A stretch of 64,000 nucleotides of DNA from Neckera pumila. Lineage: Eukaryota; Streptophyta; Bryopsida; Hypnales; Neckeraceae. Location of the stretch: positions 11,844,501 to 11,908,500 of the forward strand of contig OZ018417.1 in NCBI GenBank assembly GCA_963969595.1. Direction: 5' to 3'. Within the stretch, counting starts at the first letter, position 1. Each line of letters starts with the position of its first letter. The notes beneath the pieces were generated by a model, which worked only from the letters and a program-made list of their open reading frames with translations, did not search any database and was not told the origin of the DNA. This document shows positions 25,211-36,340 of this stretch, piece by piece. The translations under genes were made by a program, and so were the position numbers.

Positions 25211-25589
25211 CTACACTACTTGACAATTTTGCATCCCACATACGAAGGTTCTCTGTTTTAGAATTGAGAGTGGTGCTTGCCTTCATTTGTAGCATACGTA
25301 CATTATAGAAACCCAAGAGCTGGGTTTGAGCTCAAAGGGATGTTGAGTGCTGGGACTAGCTTCAGGATTTATGGAGGTGTTTGGAGGATTTGCTTCTTGT
25401 GTTGAAGCCATGCAATTTCATCAACAATGGCAAGAAATTCCTGTTTGATTACTTCTCGTTTCTGTTTCAATTTTGTTTTTCTCATGTTTGATTTGTGCTT
25501 TTTTTGTGGAATTCAGTTCGTGAGTTAGTCTTCAAGAGTTGGGGCTAGCATTTTGGGCTTGTAAAACCTCCACCAAGAAATGTCTTGTT

Positions 25590-25836
25590 CATTTTGCAGG
25601 AGGATTATTTCCTGTAATCTCCTCCTGGCGCGTGCAAACCGTGTAATCGGTGGTTAAGGATTTTTCATTCATTGATCACGTATTTTATCCATCTCTAGAC
25701 GAGCGTTTAGATTGAGCAATGTCTTTGTTGTTGGAAATTTTGAAGAAAAAAACAAGCATTCCTCGTCAGGCTTTGCCTTCCTCAAGAGCATGTTTATTTT
25801 CAGAATTCCCTCTGCCTCAATGATTGCCCTATACAT
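25590..25836 (-). mobile_element. Variable-stem foldback element, copy 1 (reverse)
   Basis: In reverse orientation it opens TATAGGGCAATCATTGAGG, then shows a stem starting GGGAATTCTGAAAAT, the spacer GAGGAAGGCAAAGCCTGACG, and the opposite stem arm. Units 2 and 3 keep the uninterrupted host site (about 31385 and 35995). See copies at 31623, 34893, 43755 and 44975. Confidence 0.6.
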
Positions 25837-26055
25837 AATTCATTGCAACTATGAGTTTTTGTGAAGTTATATAGTAAATTTTTGCAATGTGGAAGATCTT
25901 ACAAATGCACTATTCAATAAGAATATAATGTTATGAGTGTTGGCAGTCTACTTGTTTTGGGGCGTTCGGTTCCAAATGAGATTATAAAGTGAATTGAATA
26001 ATATGTGAGCCCTTTTTTGCTTTGAGGGGAAATGAATTTTGAATGGTGAATATCA

Positions 26056-26352
26056 CATTAGGAAAAATTTCAGCCCTCTAGAAGGCCACAAGTTTTGCAC
26101 CCGCCCGGTGCAATTACGGAAAAAAATCAAAATCAAAAATTAATTTTTTAATTTTTTAATTTTTTTTAATTTTTTTTAAATTGGGTGCTGATGTGGCACT
26201 AATAATGCCACGTCATTTTTTAATTTTTTTTTCCAAAAGAAATTATTTTTCTTAAGAAAAAACGTTTTTTTATTCTTTCTGAAATTGCACCAAAGGGGTC
26301 CCGTAAATCAATTCCTTAGCGGCCTTTTGGAGGGCTGAAATTTTCCCTAATG
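26056..26352. mobile_element. CATTA-family MITE, 297 bp
   Basis: Ends are CATTAGGAAAAATTTCAGCC and the complement of CATTAGGGAAAATTTCAGCC, a TIR of about 30 bases continuing through AGGGC and GGCC. An internal hairpin GATGTGGCAC...GTGCCACGTCA type is present at about 26187-26218. The empty host site ATATCAATGGCTC is intact in unit 2 (about 32016), and the flanks here rejoin to exactly that sequence with no duplication. Confidence 0.8.
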
Positions 26353-26612
26353 ATGGCTCATTAACATATTCCATGTATAACATTTAGTAGCCTTCAGAGA
26401 GGCGGCCTATCTCTCTAGAGTCTTCATCCACAAAATTCATCCACACATCATTAATGTAAGCTTCAATAGGTAGTAATAGTGGCAATATATTTATAGTGTG
26501 CTCCATTTTTTTGCTAATTCTAGGACTGGACATACAATCAACAAATAAATGTAAAGAATGATGGTTTGCCAAAAAATAAAGAATCCACTAAACAATATAC
26601 AAATGCAATTTA

Positions 26613-27075
26613 ACCTTCAAGCACTAAAAGGATACAATGTGTCCTTCAACTTTTCAATGGCAAATTCTCAATAGGGTGAAACAAATCTCAATATTTTTGT
26701 ATAGTAGGATCTTGTAGAGTAACAAGTTGACATACTTGTTGCATTTTTTTATTTTCAAAATTTCAATGTGGGAAGTATTTAAAAAATGATTTACAAAATG
26801 TAGTTTAAAAAAATGGAAGCAAACATAATTTTTCCCAATGAAAGGAATAGTAGGGAATGGAAAAAAACATTTTCTTAGACATTTATAGTCTTTAATTTGC
26901 ACAAACAAATTGGATCTAGAGATTTTTTTTTTAAATTGTATTTTCAGCAATTTAAAAATACCGGAAAAAAATACAAGGTTCAATTTGGTGTGATTAAGAA
27001 TGCAAAATATTTAGAATGATTCCAAATTTTTTGAAGATATTCCTAATAATATGCTAATAATAATTATTTGATTTC

Positions 27076-27153
<78 letters not shown>

Positions 27154-27581
27154 CTTTTAAAATTTTGAAGAATCCAATTTGTTCAGTTTTGGCTTTCTAC
27201 TTCTTATTTTTGAAAATGTATACAAATTTGAGAGAGTTTTTTTAAATCTCATTCTTCAAAATTAAAAAATACAGAAAAGTTACCATACATTCCAATACAA
27301 TTTTTTGGGGGGATAAAAACGCATTATTCATCCTTTTATAAAATTTTCTCTCCAAAACTGTGTTTTTTTGCCTAAAACGTTGATCATCTATAATTGTTAT
27401 AATTTAAAAATCCAACAATCAATATTTTCCACAATTAACTCCATGCATACTAGACAAAGTAGTATTTATTTTTTTACAATTAAAATTAAAAATTTCAAGC
27501 ACATCCATGTGCAAAAAACTATCAAAGTGAGACAATTCACTAAAAACTTCTATTGTCATAAAGTTGTTTGGTTGTTAGGGG
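26613..27581. mobile_element. TTAA element I, diverged, expanded by (TA)36
   Basis: It lies between TTAA at 26609-26612 and TTAA at 27582-27585, with the right end (complement) CCCCTAACAACC. It shares the AGGATCTTGTAGAGTA block with other TTAA elements. It contains a 72-base TA microsatellite at 27081-27152. Membership is less certain than for A-G. Confidence 0.5.
27081..27152. repeat. (TA)36 microsatellite
   Basis: An uninterrupted run of TA dinucleotides of about 72 bases lies inside TTAA element I. Confidence 0.95.
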
Positions 27582-27933
27582 TTAACCATCTACCATCAAA
27601 AACAAGTTTTGATGGTAAATTGAAGGGATTGCATAATTGACATTTGTAGGAATGGAAGGTGGAGATGTCATAGATGTTGAAATCTATTGTCCATCATGAG
27701 TCCTCAAAAGATATGGGATAATTTGAAGATGAGAGCTTGATTGATCATTGTCAAAATGTGAAAATCATGTAGAATTTCAAACTCCAATTTAAAAAAACTT
27801 TGAAGAATAAAAAGTTGATAAATTGAGCAATAGTAAATTTCATTACCAAAAATCCTTTTGAGATTTCAAGTATTTAACCCAAAGTTATGGACAAAACTCA
27901 GACAACATGTTTGAAAATTTAAAAAAAATGTCC

Positions 27934-28220
27934 CATTAGATGAGATTTGGGGTTTTTGGAGGGCTCCAAGTTCCCTACGTTTTGCTACGTTCCCAGACAG
28001 CAAGAACGCAGCTACAGCAGCTGGTTGAGGTTGACATGGCACAACGATTGCCTTGTCATTTTTTGAAAAAAAGTAAAAAAAAGTAAAAAAAAAACTTGCT
28101 TAAAATGATATTTTGGTAAAAAAAAAATTCTGACACTCCCCTATTGGCATTCATTGAATTTGGCTAGATCAGGGAACGGGCCTAAAACGGCCCTCCAAGA
28201 CCTCCAAATCTCATCTAATG
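27934..28220. mobile_element. CATTA-family MITE, 287 bp
   Basis: TIRs are CATTAGATGAGATTTGG at the left and its exact complement at the right. Subterminal GGAGGGC and GGCCCTCC are also inverted. The interior has TGACATGGCA...GCCTTGTCA, and AAAATGATATTTTGG shared with the 18257 copy. Confidence 0.8.
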
Positions 28221-28680
28221 CTTCCTCTCTGAAATTTGTCCTTAACTTGATTGGAGGCTTAAAATCTCAAATGGATTTTTGACATGGTTTGTCATTGTCT
28301 CTTTAGAAGTAGTAAGCATTACCAAGCACATCTATAAGTTTTACAAAAATAAAATTCTTTCTACGTGTAAAATTTTCAGTTCTAATGAAGTGATTCTTAA
28401 ATTTGAATTTGAATTATTTATATGTGAAATTGTCACATTCTTGTGTAATGTTCAAATAAAATTTGATCAATTATAATTTGAAGAATAACTTGATTTTTTT
28501 TTTTAAATGAAGATTAAAATGGAAAAAGTATTTTATAATTTGAATACATAAAAAAATTTAGAAAAAAAAAATACAAATGAAAACAAATTGCAATCAATGA
28601 TACTTGAATTCTGAAAATAATTCGAGAAAATTTGGTAGATTTTAAGAATCACTAGCTATTTAAAAATTTTGAATTTACAA

Positions 28681-28793
28681 ATGATGAAACAAGGCTTTTC
28701 AACCATAAAGGTCAAATGGTCAAATTATAGGAACTACTTTTCCCATAGTTTGGCCATTTGACCTTTATGGTTGAAAAGCCTTTGTTCCATCAT
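28681..28793. repeat. 50-bp inverted duplication of a unit segment
   Basis: The AAGGCTTTTCAACCATAAAGG block present once in units 2-4 occurs here twice, head to head, with arms 28681-28732 and 28741-28793 around a short spacer. Arms match at nearly every position. Confidence 0.8.
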
Positions 28794-31402
28794 CTCCAAG
28801 TGCCATTCTATGGAGGAATCAATTGAAATGTAGTTGCAAGGCTACAATTGGCTCTCTCTTTTTTAGCACATGCATGCTTTTCAAGTATGATACCTACTTA
28901 GACTTCCTCACATGTAGCTTTTGTCAATGCATAGTCTTTTCCTTTGTGGTTGAGAGCCAATAAAAGGTCAAACTTCTACATACAACAAAATGTCATTTTT
29001 TCAAGAAATGTGGGAAGCTAGTTGCCTTCTTCAAGATAGAAGGCATTTGGGCCTATACATCTAGAATTTAATAGAAATCTATTTGCATAGAAATCTTTTT
29101 TATTTGATCATTGAAATTTCTCTTGTTTTACAATACAAGTACCGTCCTAACATTTAATTTGGATAATTCTATATACAATTTATTTGCGTATGCAAGAATC
29201 ACTATCATATGGGTTGAAAAGTCATCAATAAACAATATAAATTACATCCAAATTTGTCGCTTATGACCATTGAAGTCTCCACATCCAGCAATTAGTGTAT
29301 CATTTGATGTGTATGGTAACTTCATTATGAGTTGAAAATCACTAATTGATGGTACAGGTGTCATCCATATATAAACTCAAGATCTCTTTTTTATCAGTTG
29401 AAACATCATCCATTGATGGTATAGTCAAATGTCATCAAAACATGTTCTAGCTTTCTTTTTTTGGTTGAGAGTTGAAAAGTCACCCATTAATAGAACAAGT
29501 TTCATCTGGACACGTCAATCCAAAGATAATTGTCTTGCCTTTTTTTTATCAGTTGAAAACCCTTCAAGTACACTTACTTTAGAATTTGGACAGCTAGAGT
29601 TCTTTTTTATCAATTGAAAAATCATCAAGTGATGGTACAGCCAAGGCTCTTTAAAATAAGTCAATTCTAGGTCTCCTAATGTTATGAGTTGGAAAATCAC
29701 CCATTAATAGAAAAAATCTCATCCAAACACATCAATCCAGAGAAAATTGTCTTGACTCTTTTTTATGAGTTGAAAACCACCAATTGATGGTACATGTGTA
29801 GTACAAATACAATTACTACAAGTCTTTTTCTTACCAATTAAAAATTCATTCATTGATGAATGAGTTGAAGCATCCGACACGCACTGACTACAGTACTGCA
29901 CAAGAAGTGCAATTATTTTGGTTTAAAATATAACTTACATCATATTGGTACACTCAAGTGTCATCAAACATGTCAATTCTAGCTCTCTTTCTTATGCTAT
30001 GGGTTGAAAAGTCACCCATTAATAAAACAAGTCTCATCCAAACATGTCAATCCAAAGATCTTTCAAAATTCTATAAAATCAAATCTACTTCCATCAATAC
30101 TTTGTACTGCTAACACTCATGAAACATTGATAGTCTAGTCTCATAATTAGAACTCTATTACTAAAAACTTCAAAAACTTTGTACCTTATTCAAAGAATAT
30201 ACAAAGAAAATATATTTTAGTCCATTATAATCCATTCAAAAAATGAAAACAAAATAAAACCAATTTTTTTTCAAGATTAACAACCAAAACAACTTAAATA
30301 CATCAAGTGAGACTTTACCTCTAAGCCTTAATTGAGTCCCATAAGACAACAATTACCACGTCCAAATTTGGGTGTGTTTAAATGCATGTCAATCGATTAA
30401 AAAATGTAGATACTACATACTATCTATACTTTAGTGCGCTTCAATATTTTTGGAAAAATTTCAAAAATTAGATACCAAATTTTTGGAGGTCACACTTTTA
30501 AGAATTAAATTTTTTGAATTAAGAAAATTTACAAATAATTTTATTATAGGCATCCACCAAATAGGGATGTGCCTACACTACCATCTACCAATGATAACAC
30601 AAAAAATTACTGTAGTATCCAATTTTTTTAGTAGTTAAAATATAAAGAATTTGGTATTTTAGATATTTTAATGCATGTAAGCACTGAATAATTCCATAAT
30701 GAATGAGCAATGTATCCTCTCAATTGTGGGAAAAGTGGAAGTTGCTTCTAACAATAAAAAAGAAGAAAAAGACCAAGAATTTGACATGGCTCCTACTTTA
30801 ATGAAACAAGTCTAAAATTTTGAATTTTCACAAAAGGCATCTTACTATCCTCTGAAAAATGGCAGGCACCCCCGCCCTGCTTCCTTTCTTGCCTGAAAAA
30901 TCCTCCGGCATTGGATGTGAAATGGAAAAAGTGAAACCACCCCTCATGCGGTCGATCAAGTTTTTCTTCTTCAAAATTCGTCATTGTTGAACGCCTGCCG
31001 TTGGATCTCAGAAGGAAAAAGTCCCCCCTCCAAATGCAATTGATCTTCTAGAAAAAAATGAAACCATTGATCACGCCACGCCGAGAGCAATCTCCACCAT
31101 TGAGCAAATTAGGAATCATGGTGCAAGAACTCAGACACATTGGGTTGCTGAGTGATGGTGCAACTTTTGCATTAGGCCGGCCATGGGAATGCTGGGACTA
31201 GTTTTGGGGTTTATGAAGCTTTGTGTGTACATAGATTATGTGACATTTCATCAACAAATGACAGGCAATTCATGTTTGATTACTTCTCGTTCCTATTTTA
31301 ATTCTGGTTTTCTCGTGTTTGATTCATGGTTTTAGGTGGCTTTCAGTTTGTTCTTCAATGGTTGGTTTCTAGCATTTCAGGCTCAGAATTCATTGCAACT
31401 AA

Positions 31403-31537
31403 GGTAACTACACCTAAAACCAACCGTGTTCTAATTGCGACCCCTATCTAGGAAGGACTGACATGTTGCTTGAAGTATGTTCTACTGTCAATGATGAGTT
31501 AGGTAGGCTTAAATGGTCGCTTTAAGAGCATACTACC
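31403..31537. mobile_element. Small MITE with GGTAGTATGCTC ends, 135 bp
   Basis: The left end GGTAACTACACCTAAAACC and the right end (complement) GGTAGTATGCTCTTAAAGCG are imperfect inverted repeats. A second copy, reversed and with TTAA element B inside it, is at 36341-37390. The host site without it is seen at about 36003-36016 and 25846. Confidence 0.65.
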
Positions 31538-31622
31538 TTATGAGTTTTTGTGAAGGTATGTAGCAAATTAATTGCAGTGTGGAAGATCTGGTAGATAAAC
31601 TCTTCGTTTGGAATATAATGTA

Positions 31623-31891
31623 ACCTATAGGGCAAGCACTGAGGCGGAGGGAATTCTAAAAATAAATAGGCTGACGAGAAGGGTGAAGCCCGACAAGGAA
31701 TGCATGTTTGTTTTAAAAATTCCCAACAATGAGGAGATTGCCCAATATGAATGCCCGTCTCAAAATGGATGAAATATGTGGTCAATGAATGAAGAATCCG
31801 TAATCATGATAACACATATTTCACGAACTAGGAGGAGATTACGGAAAATATTCCTTCCACAAAATGAACGAGACATTCCTTGATGTGGGTT
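31623..31891 (+). mobile_element. Variable-stem foldback element, copy 2
   Basis: It opens CTATAGGGCAAGCACTGAGG and ends GATGTGGGTTAC. Stem arms are 31648-31671 and 31699-31724 (AT-rich, imperfect) around the conserved spacer GACGAGAAGGGTGAAGCCCG. A second small stem TCCGTAATC/GATTACGGA is at about 31787-31839. Confidence 0.6.
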
Positions 31892-34800
31892 ACAAATACT
31901 AGAAGTGAACTTGTTCGTGGGGTTTTGGATCCAGGTGGGATTATAAAGTGAATTGAAGAATATGTGAGGTCCTTTTCATTTATTTTTGAAGAGAAATGAG
32001 TTTTGAATGGTGTATATCAATGGCTCACTATCCCTTGAAATTAAGCTTGGAACAAAATTAGAGGTTGAGTCTATGATGACTATGGGGTTTGTTTAAGCAC
32101 TTGTGTTGTATTTACATTGAATAAATTTTTTGAAGTTCTTTATGAAAGTTCATTTTGAAGTTCATTTAAAAAATGAAGTTACTTTTGAAGTTCTTTATGA
32201 CTTTTTTGAAGTTCATTTAAAAAATGAAGTTCTTTTTGAAGTTCTTTATGAATTTTTTGAAGTTCTTTATTGAATGAAAAAATGACACATGTGCTTTTAA
32301 AAAATTCATATTGGATTTTCCCTTCTTTGGACATGATTTACCACCATTCCCTCAAAACTAGCAAGCACTGCTAGGCACATTTATAATTTTCACAAGAATG
32401 TTTTTCTTCTAAGTGCAAATGCCAAGTTCTAATGAAGTGATATTATAATTCTATTTTTAAGTATTATTTATGAAATTTTTACATTTCAATTTTTTGAACT
32501 AAAAAAAGTTGTTTTCTCAAGTAAAACATTCTTGCATCCTTTGGATCACCGAATATTTGAACAATGATTGTGATTTTTTTTAATATAATATTTAAATAAA
32601 ATTAGACCAATTATAATATTTATTAGAATAGTTTGATCTATGTTCCAAAAAATGAAGATTAGAATGGAAAACAATATTGTTTAATTTAAATTAAAAAATA
32701 AAATTTAGGAAAATCGAGACTAAAAAACTTATTACTTTACAATGTAACTTGAATATGAACACATCAACTTCGCAATTTCAATAAACTCATACAATTTTTT
32801 ATTTATTTATTTATTTATTTTTTCAAATGGAGTAGAAACATATATGGTTAGGATTTATTTTTTAACTTATGGTGATTACCAGATAACTAAAATAAATACC
32901 TTGAAAGCTAGAATCCAATTTTTGGATATGAAAACCTTTGGAAGTTAATGATCAAAATCTTTGAATGTAATTTCTAATTGCTTGATATTTCAAATAATTC
33001 AAGAATGCTTTAGTGCATTACTAGCTATTTTAAGAATCACTAGCTATTTAGAAAGTTTTTGTTTTTAAATGAAACAACAAGGCTTTTCAACTATAGAAGT
33101 CAAACAACCAAACTAGGGGAACCAAGTGCCATCCTTTGGAGAAATAAAAGGAAATGGAATTGCAAGGGTTTAAGGAATGAACAACTGGGCTACAATTGGC
33201 TTTCTCTTTTTAGCACAAGCATACTTTTTTAGTAAGGCACCTACTTAGACTTCCTCACAAATAGCATTTGTCGATGCTTTAATCTAGGTTTTAGCTTCCC
33301 TTGTAGTTGGGAGCTAGTAAACGGTCAAACTTCCATTGACAACAAGGTTTCATTTTTTAGGAAATGTAGGAAGCAAGTTTTCTTCTTCAATATAGAAGGT
33401 ATTTGGATCTATACATATAGAATGTTATGCGTAGAAGTTTTTTATTTTATTTGTTCATTGAAAGTTCTCCCACTTACAATACAAGTACCATCCTAATATG
33501 TAATTGACTTTGTATGCAAGAATCACTTTCTTATGGGTTAATACGTCATCCATAGACAATATAAAATTACATTCAAATTCTTCATTTATAATCCAATTCA
33601 TGTTTCCACATTAAAAAACTAGTGCATCATTTGTTTTTTCCTTCTTTATGAGTTGAAAATCACCAATTAATGCTACTAGTGTCATCTAAATACATGAACT
33701 TAAGGTCTATTTTATTTAGTTGAAAAATCATCCATTGATGGTACAATTAGGTGTCATCATAACATGTCAACTCTAGGTCTTTTTATGTGGTTAAAGAGTT
33801 GAAAAGTCACCCTATAATATAGCAAGCCTCATCCACATACGTCAATGTAGAGATAATTGTCTTGGTCCCTTTCTTTTGAGTTGAAATTTATTGATTGACG
33901 ATGCAGGTGTCAATTAAATATGTATATTGCGGGTCTCTTTCTTAATAGTCAAAAAATCTTCTATAGATGGTATAGTCAAGATTCATCAAAACATGTTAAT
34001 TTTAGGTCCCTTTGTTGGATTAAGAGTTAAAAAGTCACTCATTAATAGAATATATTTCATCCACACACGTTAGTCCGGAGATAATTGTCTGGTCTTTTTT
34101 TTTATCAATTTGCCAATTGATGGCACATGTGTCCAATACCCTCACTATAGGTCTACTCTGTATTAATAGGTATGAATACTACATACTACCTCTACTTAGA
34201 TGGACTTCAAAGCTTGTGGAAAAATTTCAAAAATTAGATACTAAAGTTTTGGAGTTCATATTTTTAAAAAGTAGTTTTTTGGCATTAAGAAAATTTATAA
34301 AATAATTCTATTTTAAATATCCACCAAATATTATTTTTCAAAGGGTTAATTGTTTGGCAAGGTTGTGCCTATGCTACTATTTGTTGATGATAACACATAA
34401 TATTACTAGCTAGTTCTTGTAGCAATGAAAATATGAAGGGTTTGGTATTTTAGATATTATAATGCATGTAAGCACTATAAAAAATATGCCATAATGAACG
34501 AACAATTCATTCTCTTAGTTGCAAAAAATTTTGAAGTTGCTTTTAACAATAAAAAAGAAGAAAAGACCAAGAAGTTGACTTGGCTCCTACTTTTGTAAAA
34601 TGAATCTAAAATCTGCCTACCCCCCACCCCCACCCCCGCTATTGGATGTGAAATTGTAAAAGTGAAACCATATCCGATGTCGTTGATCATATTGTTGTTG
34701 TTTTTTTCTAAAATGAGTCATTATTGAATGCCTGCTATTGGATCTCAAAAGGAAAAATGCCCCCCTTCCAAATGCCATCAATCTTTCAAAAAAAATAAAA

Positions 34801-34892
34801 CCGTTAATCACGCCCCCATTGAGAGCAATCTCCAATGTTGAACACATTAGGGTTAGCGGTGCACGAATTCTGATACGTTGGGCGACTTTTGT

Positions 34893-35171
34893 ATAGGGCA
34901 ATGCCCACAGAGGAGGGCATTGCGCCAAATAATCGGCCGATGAGGAGGGCGGAACCCGACAAAGAGGGCCGATTATTTGGCGCAATGCCCGACGATAAGG
35001 GTATTGCCCGACGTAAATCACAACTAAAAGAGGAGATAAAATTGGATGAAACGATGAGCTGGATGAAAAATTTGTAATCCCCGATTACACAGTTTTGCCC
35101 ACGTAATCGGGGATTACAGAACAAAAGCTTCCCGCCAATTGAACGAGACGGGAACCAGGAGTGGTTTACGT
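34893..35171 (+). mobile_element. Variable-stem foldback element, copy 3 (perfect 24-bp stem)
   Basis: It starts ATAGGGCAATGCCC and ends GTGGTTTACGT. The stem arms 34915-34938 and 34967-34990 are perfectly complementary over 24 bases, around the spacer GATGAGGAGGGCGGAACCCG. Outer GGGCAATGCCC and GGGTATTGCCC are also inverted. A second perfect 16-bp stem pairs 35073-35088 with 35103-35118. Units 1 and 4 keep the uninterrupted host site (GACTTYTRTGGAACTC at about 24745 and 43570). Confidence 0.72.
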
Positions 35172-35534
35172 GGAACTCAAACACTTACAAAGGCTACAAG
35201 AACTTCGGCCCCCCGACATGCGAAGGCTTCGGATTTTTTTCTTGCTGCAAGTTTTTTCACTACTAGCTAGAGCGTGCTTCAAAGAGTGTACAGTTGTGCT
35301 CCTAGGAGGCCTGATCACTGCGCAAGACTGCAGTCGTCTCAGTAGTGTTGTATATTACTTGACAATTTTGCGTCCCACGAAGGCTTCCTGATTTTGAATT
35401 GGAAGTGGTGCTTGCCTTCATTTGTAGCATATGTACATTATAAAACCCCAAAAGTTGGAATCAAGCTACAGGGGATGCTTTGGATAGTTGATTGCTGTTG
35501 CCGCTTTTGCATTAAGCCAGCCATGGGCAATATG

Positions 35535-35780
35535 CATTACAAAAAATATGAGGCCTCAATAAGGCCGCTAAGCTTGGGCACCCCGTGGTGATATTATGGA
35601 AAAAAAATTGAATATTGAAAATGTGACGTGGTCGCATTTTGACCACGTCAACGCCACGTCATTTTGAATATTTTTTGAACATTTAATTTCAAAGAAAAAA
35701 AAGGAATCCGTAATTGCATCCCGCGGGTGCTGAAAATCACGCACTTGTAATCTTGTTGAGGCCTGAATTTTTTTGTAATG
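35535..35780. mobile_element. CATTA-family MITE, 246 bp
   Basis: Ends are CATTACAAAAAATATGAGGC and the complement of CATTACAAAAAAATTCAGGC. It contains TGACGTGGTC...GACCACGTCA and a further GCCACGTCA. Units 2 and 4 show the empty site (GGAATGCTGGGACTAG type at about 31189 and 44893). The flanks rejoin to it without a clear duplication. Confidence 0.8.
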
Positions 35781-36340
35781 CTGGGACTAGTTTTAGGATC
35801 TATGTCAGAGGTGTTTGGAAGACTAATTCTAGGTTGAAGCCTTGCATGTAGACTACATACATTATGTGCAACTTCATCAACAATGACAATGATAGGAAAT
35901 TGTTGTTTGATTGTCTCTGATTCTTGTTTTGATTCACGGTCTTTTTGTGTCTTTTAGTTTGTTTTTCAACTATGCAGTCTTGCATTTTAGACTCAAAATT
36001 CATTGCAACTACTAGTTTTTGTGAAGGTATTTACACAAAATAGTGAAATTGGGTTGCCTCAACAATTAGGTTGACTTCACTAATAGAAGTTAGCTCATGA
36101 GCCATTGCTTTCCACACGAAGGCACATGCAATTCTCTAATTCCAAGTCATGAACAGTGCACCAAACCATACAACACACATAGTTCCTTCATTATTGCATT
36201 CTTCGACAATGACTGTATATATTTATATAGTGTTGAATGTCAAGAAATTAGTATGGGGCAACCTAAATTGACTATTTTGTGTAGTGAAATTATTGCAATG
36301 TGGGAGATCTTGCACATGAATTTTTTCGTTTAGAATATGA

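Larger units (their letters stand above)
21850..29129. repeat. Giant tandem array, unit 1
   Basis: This is the first unit of the array. Order of landmark blocks: the AAAAGTCACCCATTGAT sub-repeat tract (about 21.89-22.5 kb), CTACATACTATCTAT (22.87), ATTCCATAATGAATRA (24.1), a TTGGATRYGAAATGG block (24.3), GAACTCAAACA (24.75), TTGACAATTTTGC (25.22), AGATTATAAAGTGAATTGAA (25.98), GACATGGTTTGTCATTGTC (28.28) and AAGGCTTTTCAACCATAAAGG (28.69). It contains the insertions at 23011, 24932, 25590, 26056, 26613 and 27934. Removing them leaves about 4-4.5 kb. The left boundary is approximate. Confidence 0.75.
29130..33479. repeat. Giant tandem array, unit 2 (least interrupted)
   Basis: It carries the same block order as unit 1 in about 4.35 kb. 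The sub-repeat tract is at about 29.2-30.06 kb, CTACATACTATCTAT at 30.42, the ATTATAAAGTGAATTGAAG block at 31.93, and AAGGCTTTTCAACTATAG at 33.08. The main insertions are the small element at 31403 and the foldback element at 31623, so it is the best proxy for the ancestral monomer. A local TGAAGTT-based short tandem repeat lies at about 32125-32270. Confidence 0.78.

Noticed and set aside
34617..35184. Overlapping ORFs of 126-134 codons on the minus strand, similar to one at 43592-43882
   Set aside because: Both run through the foldback element; the similarity is due to the repeat, with no recognisable domain.
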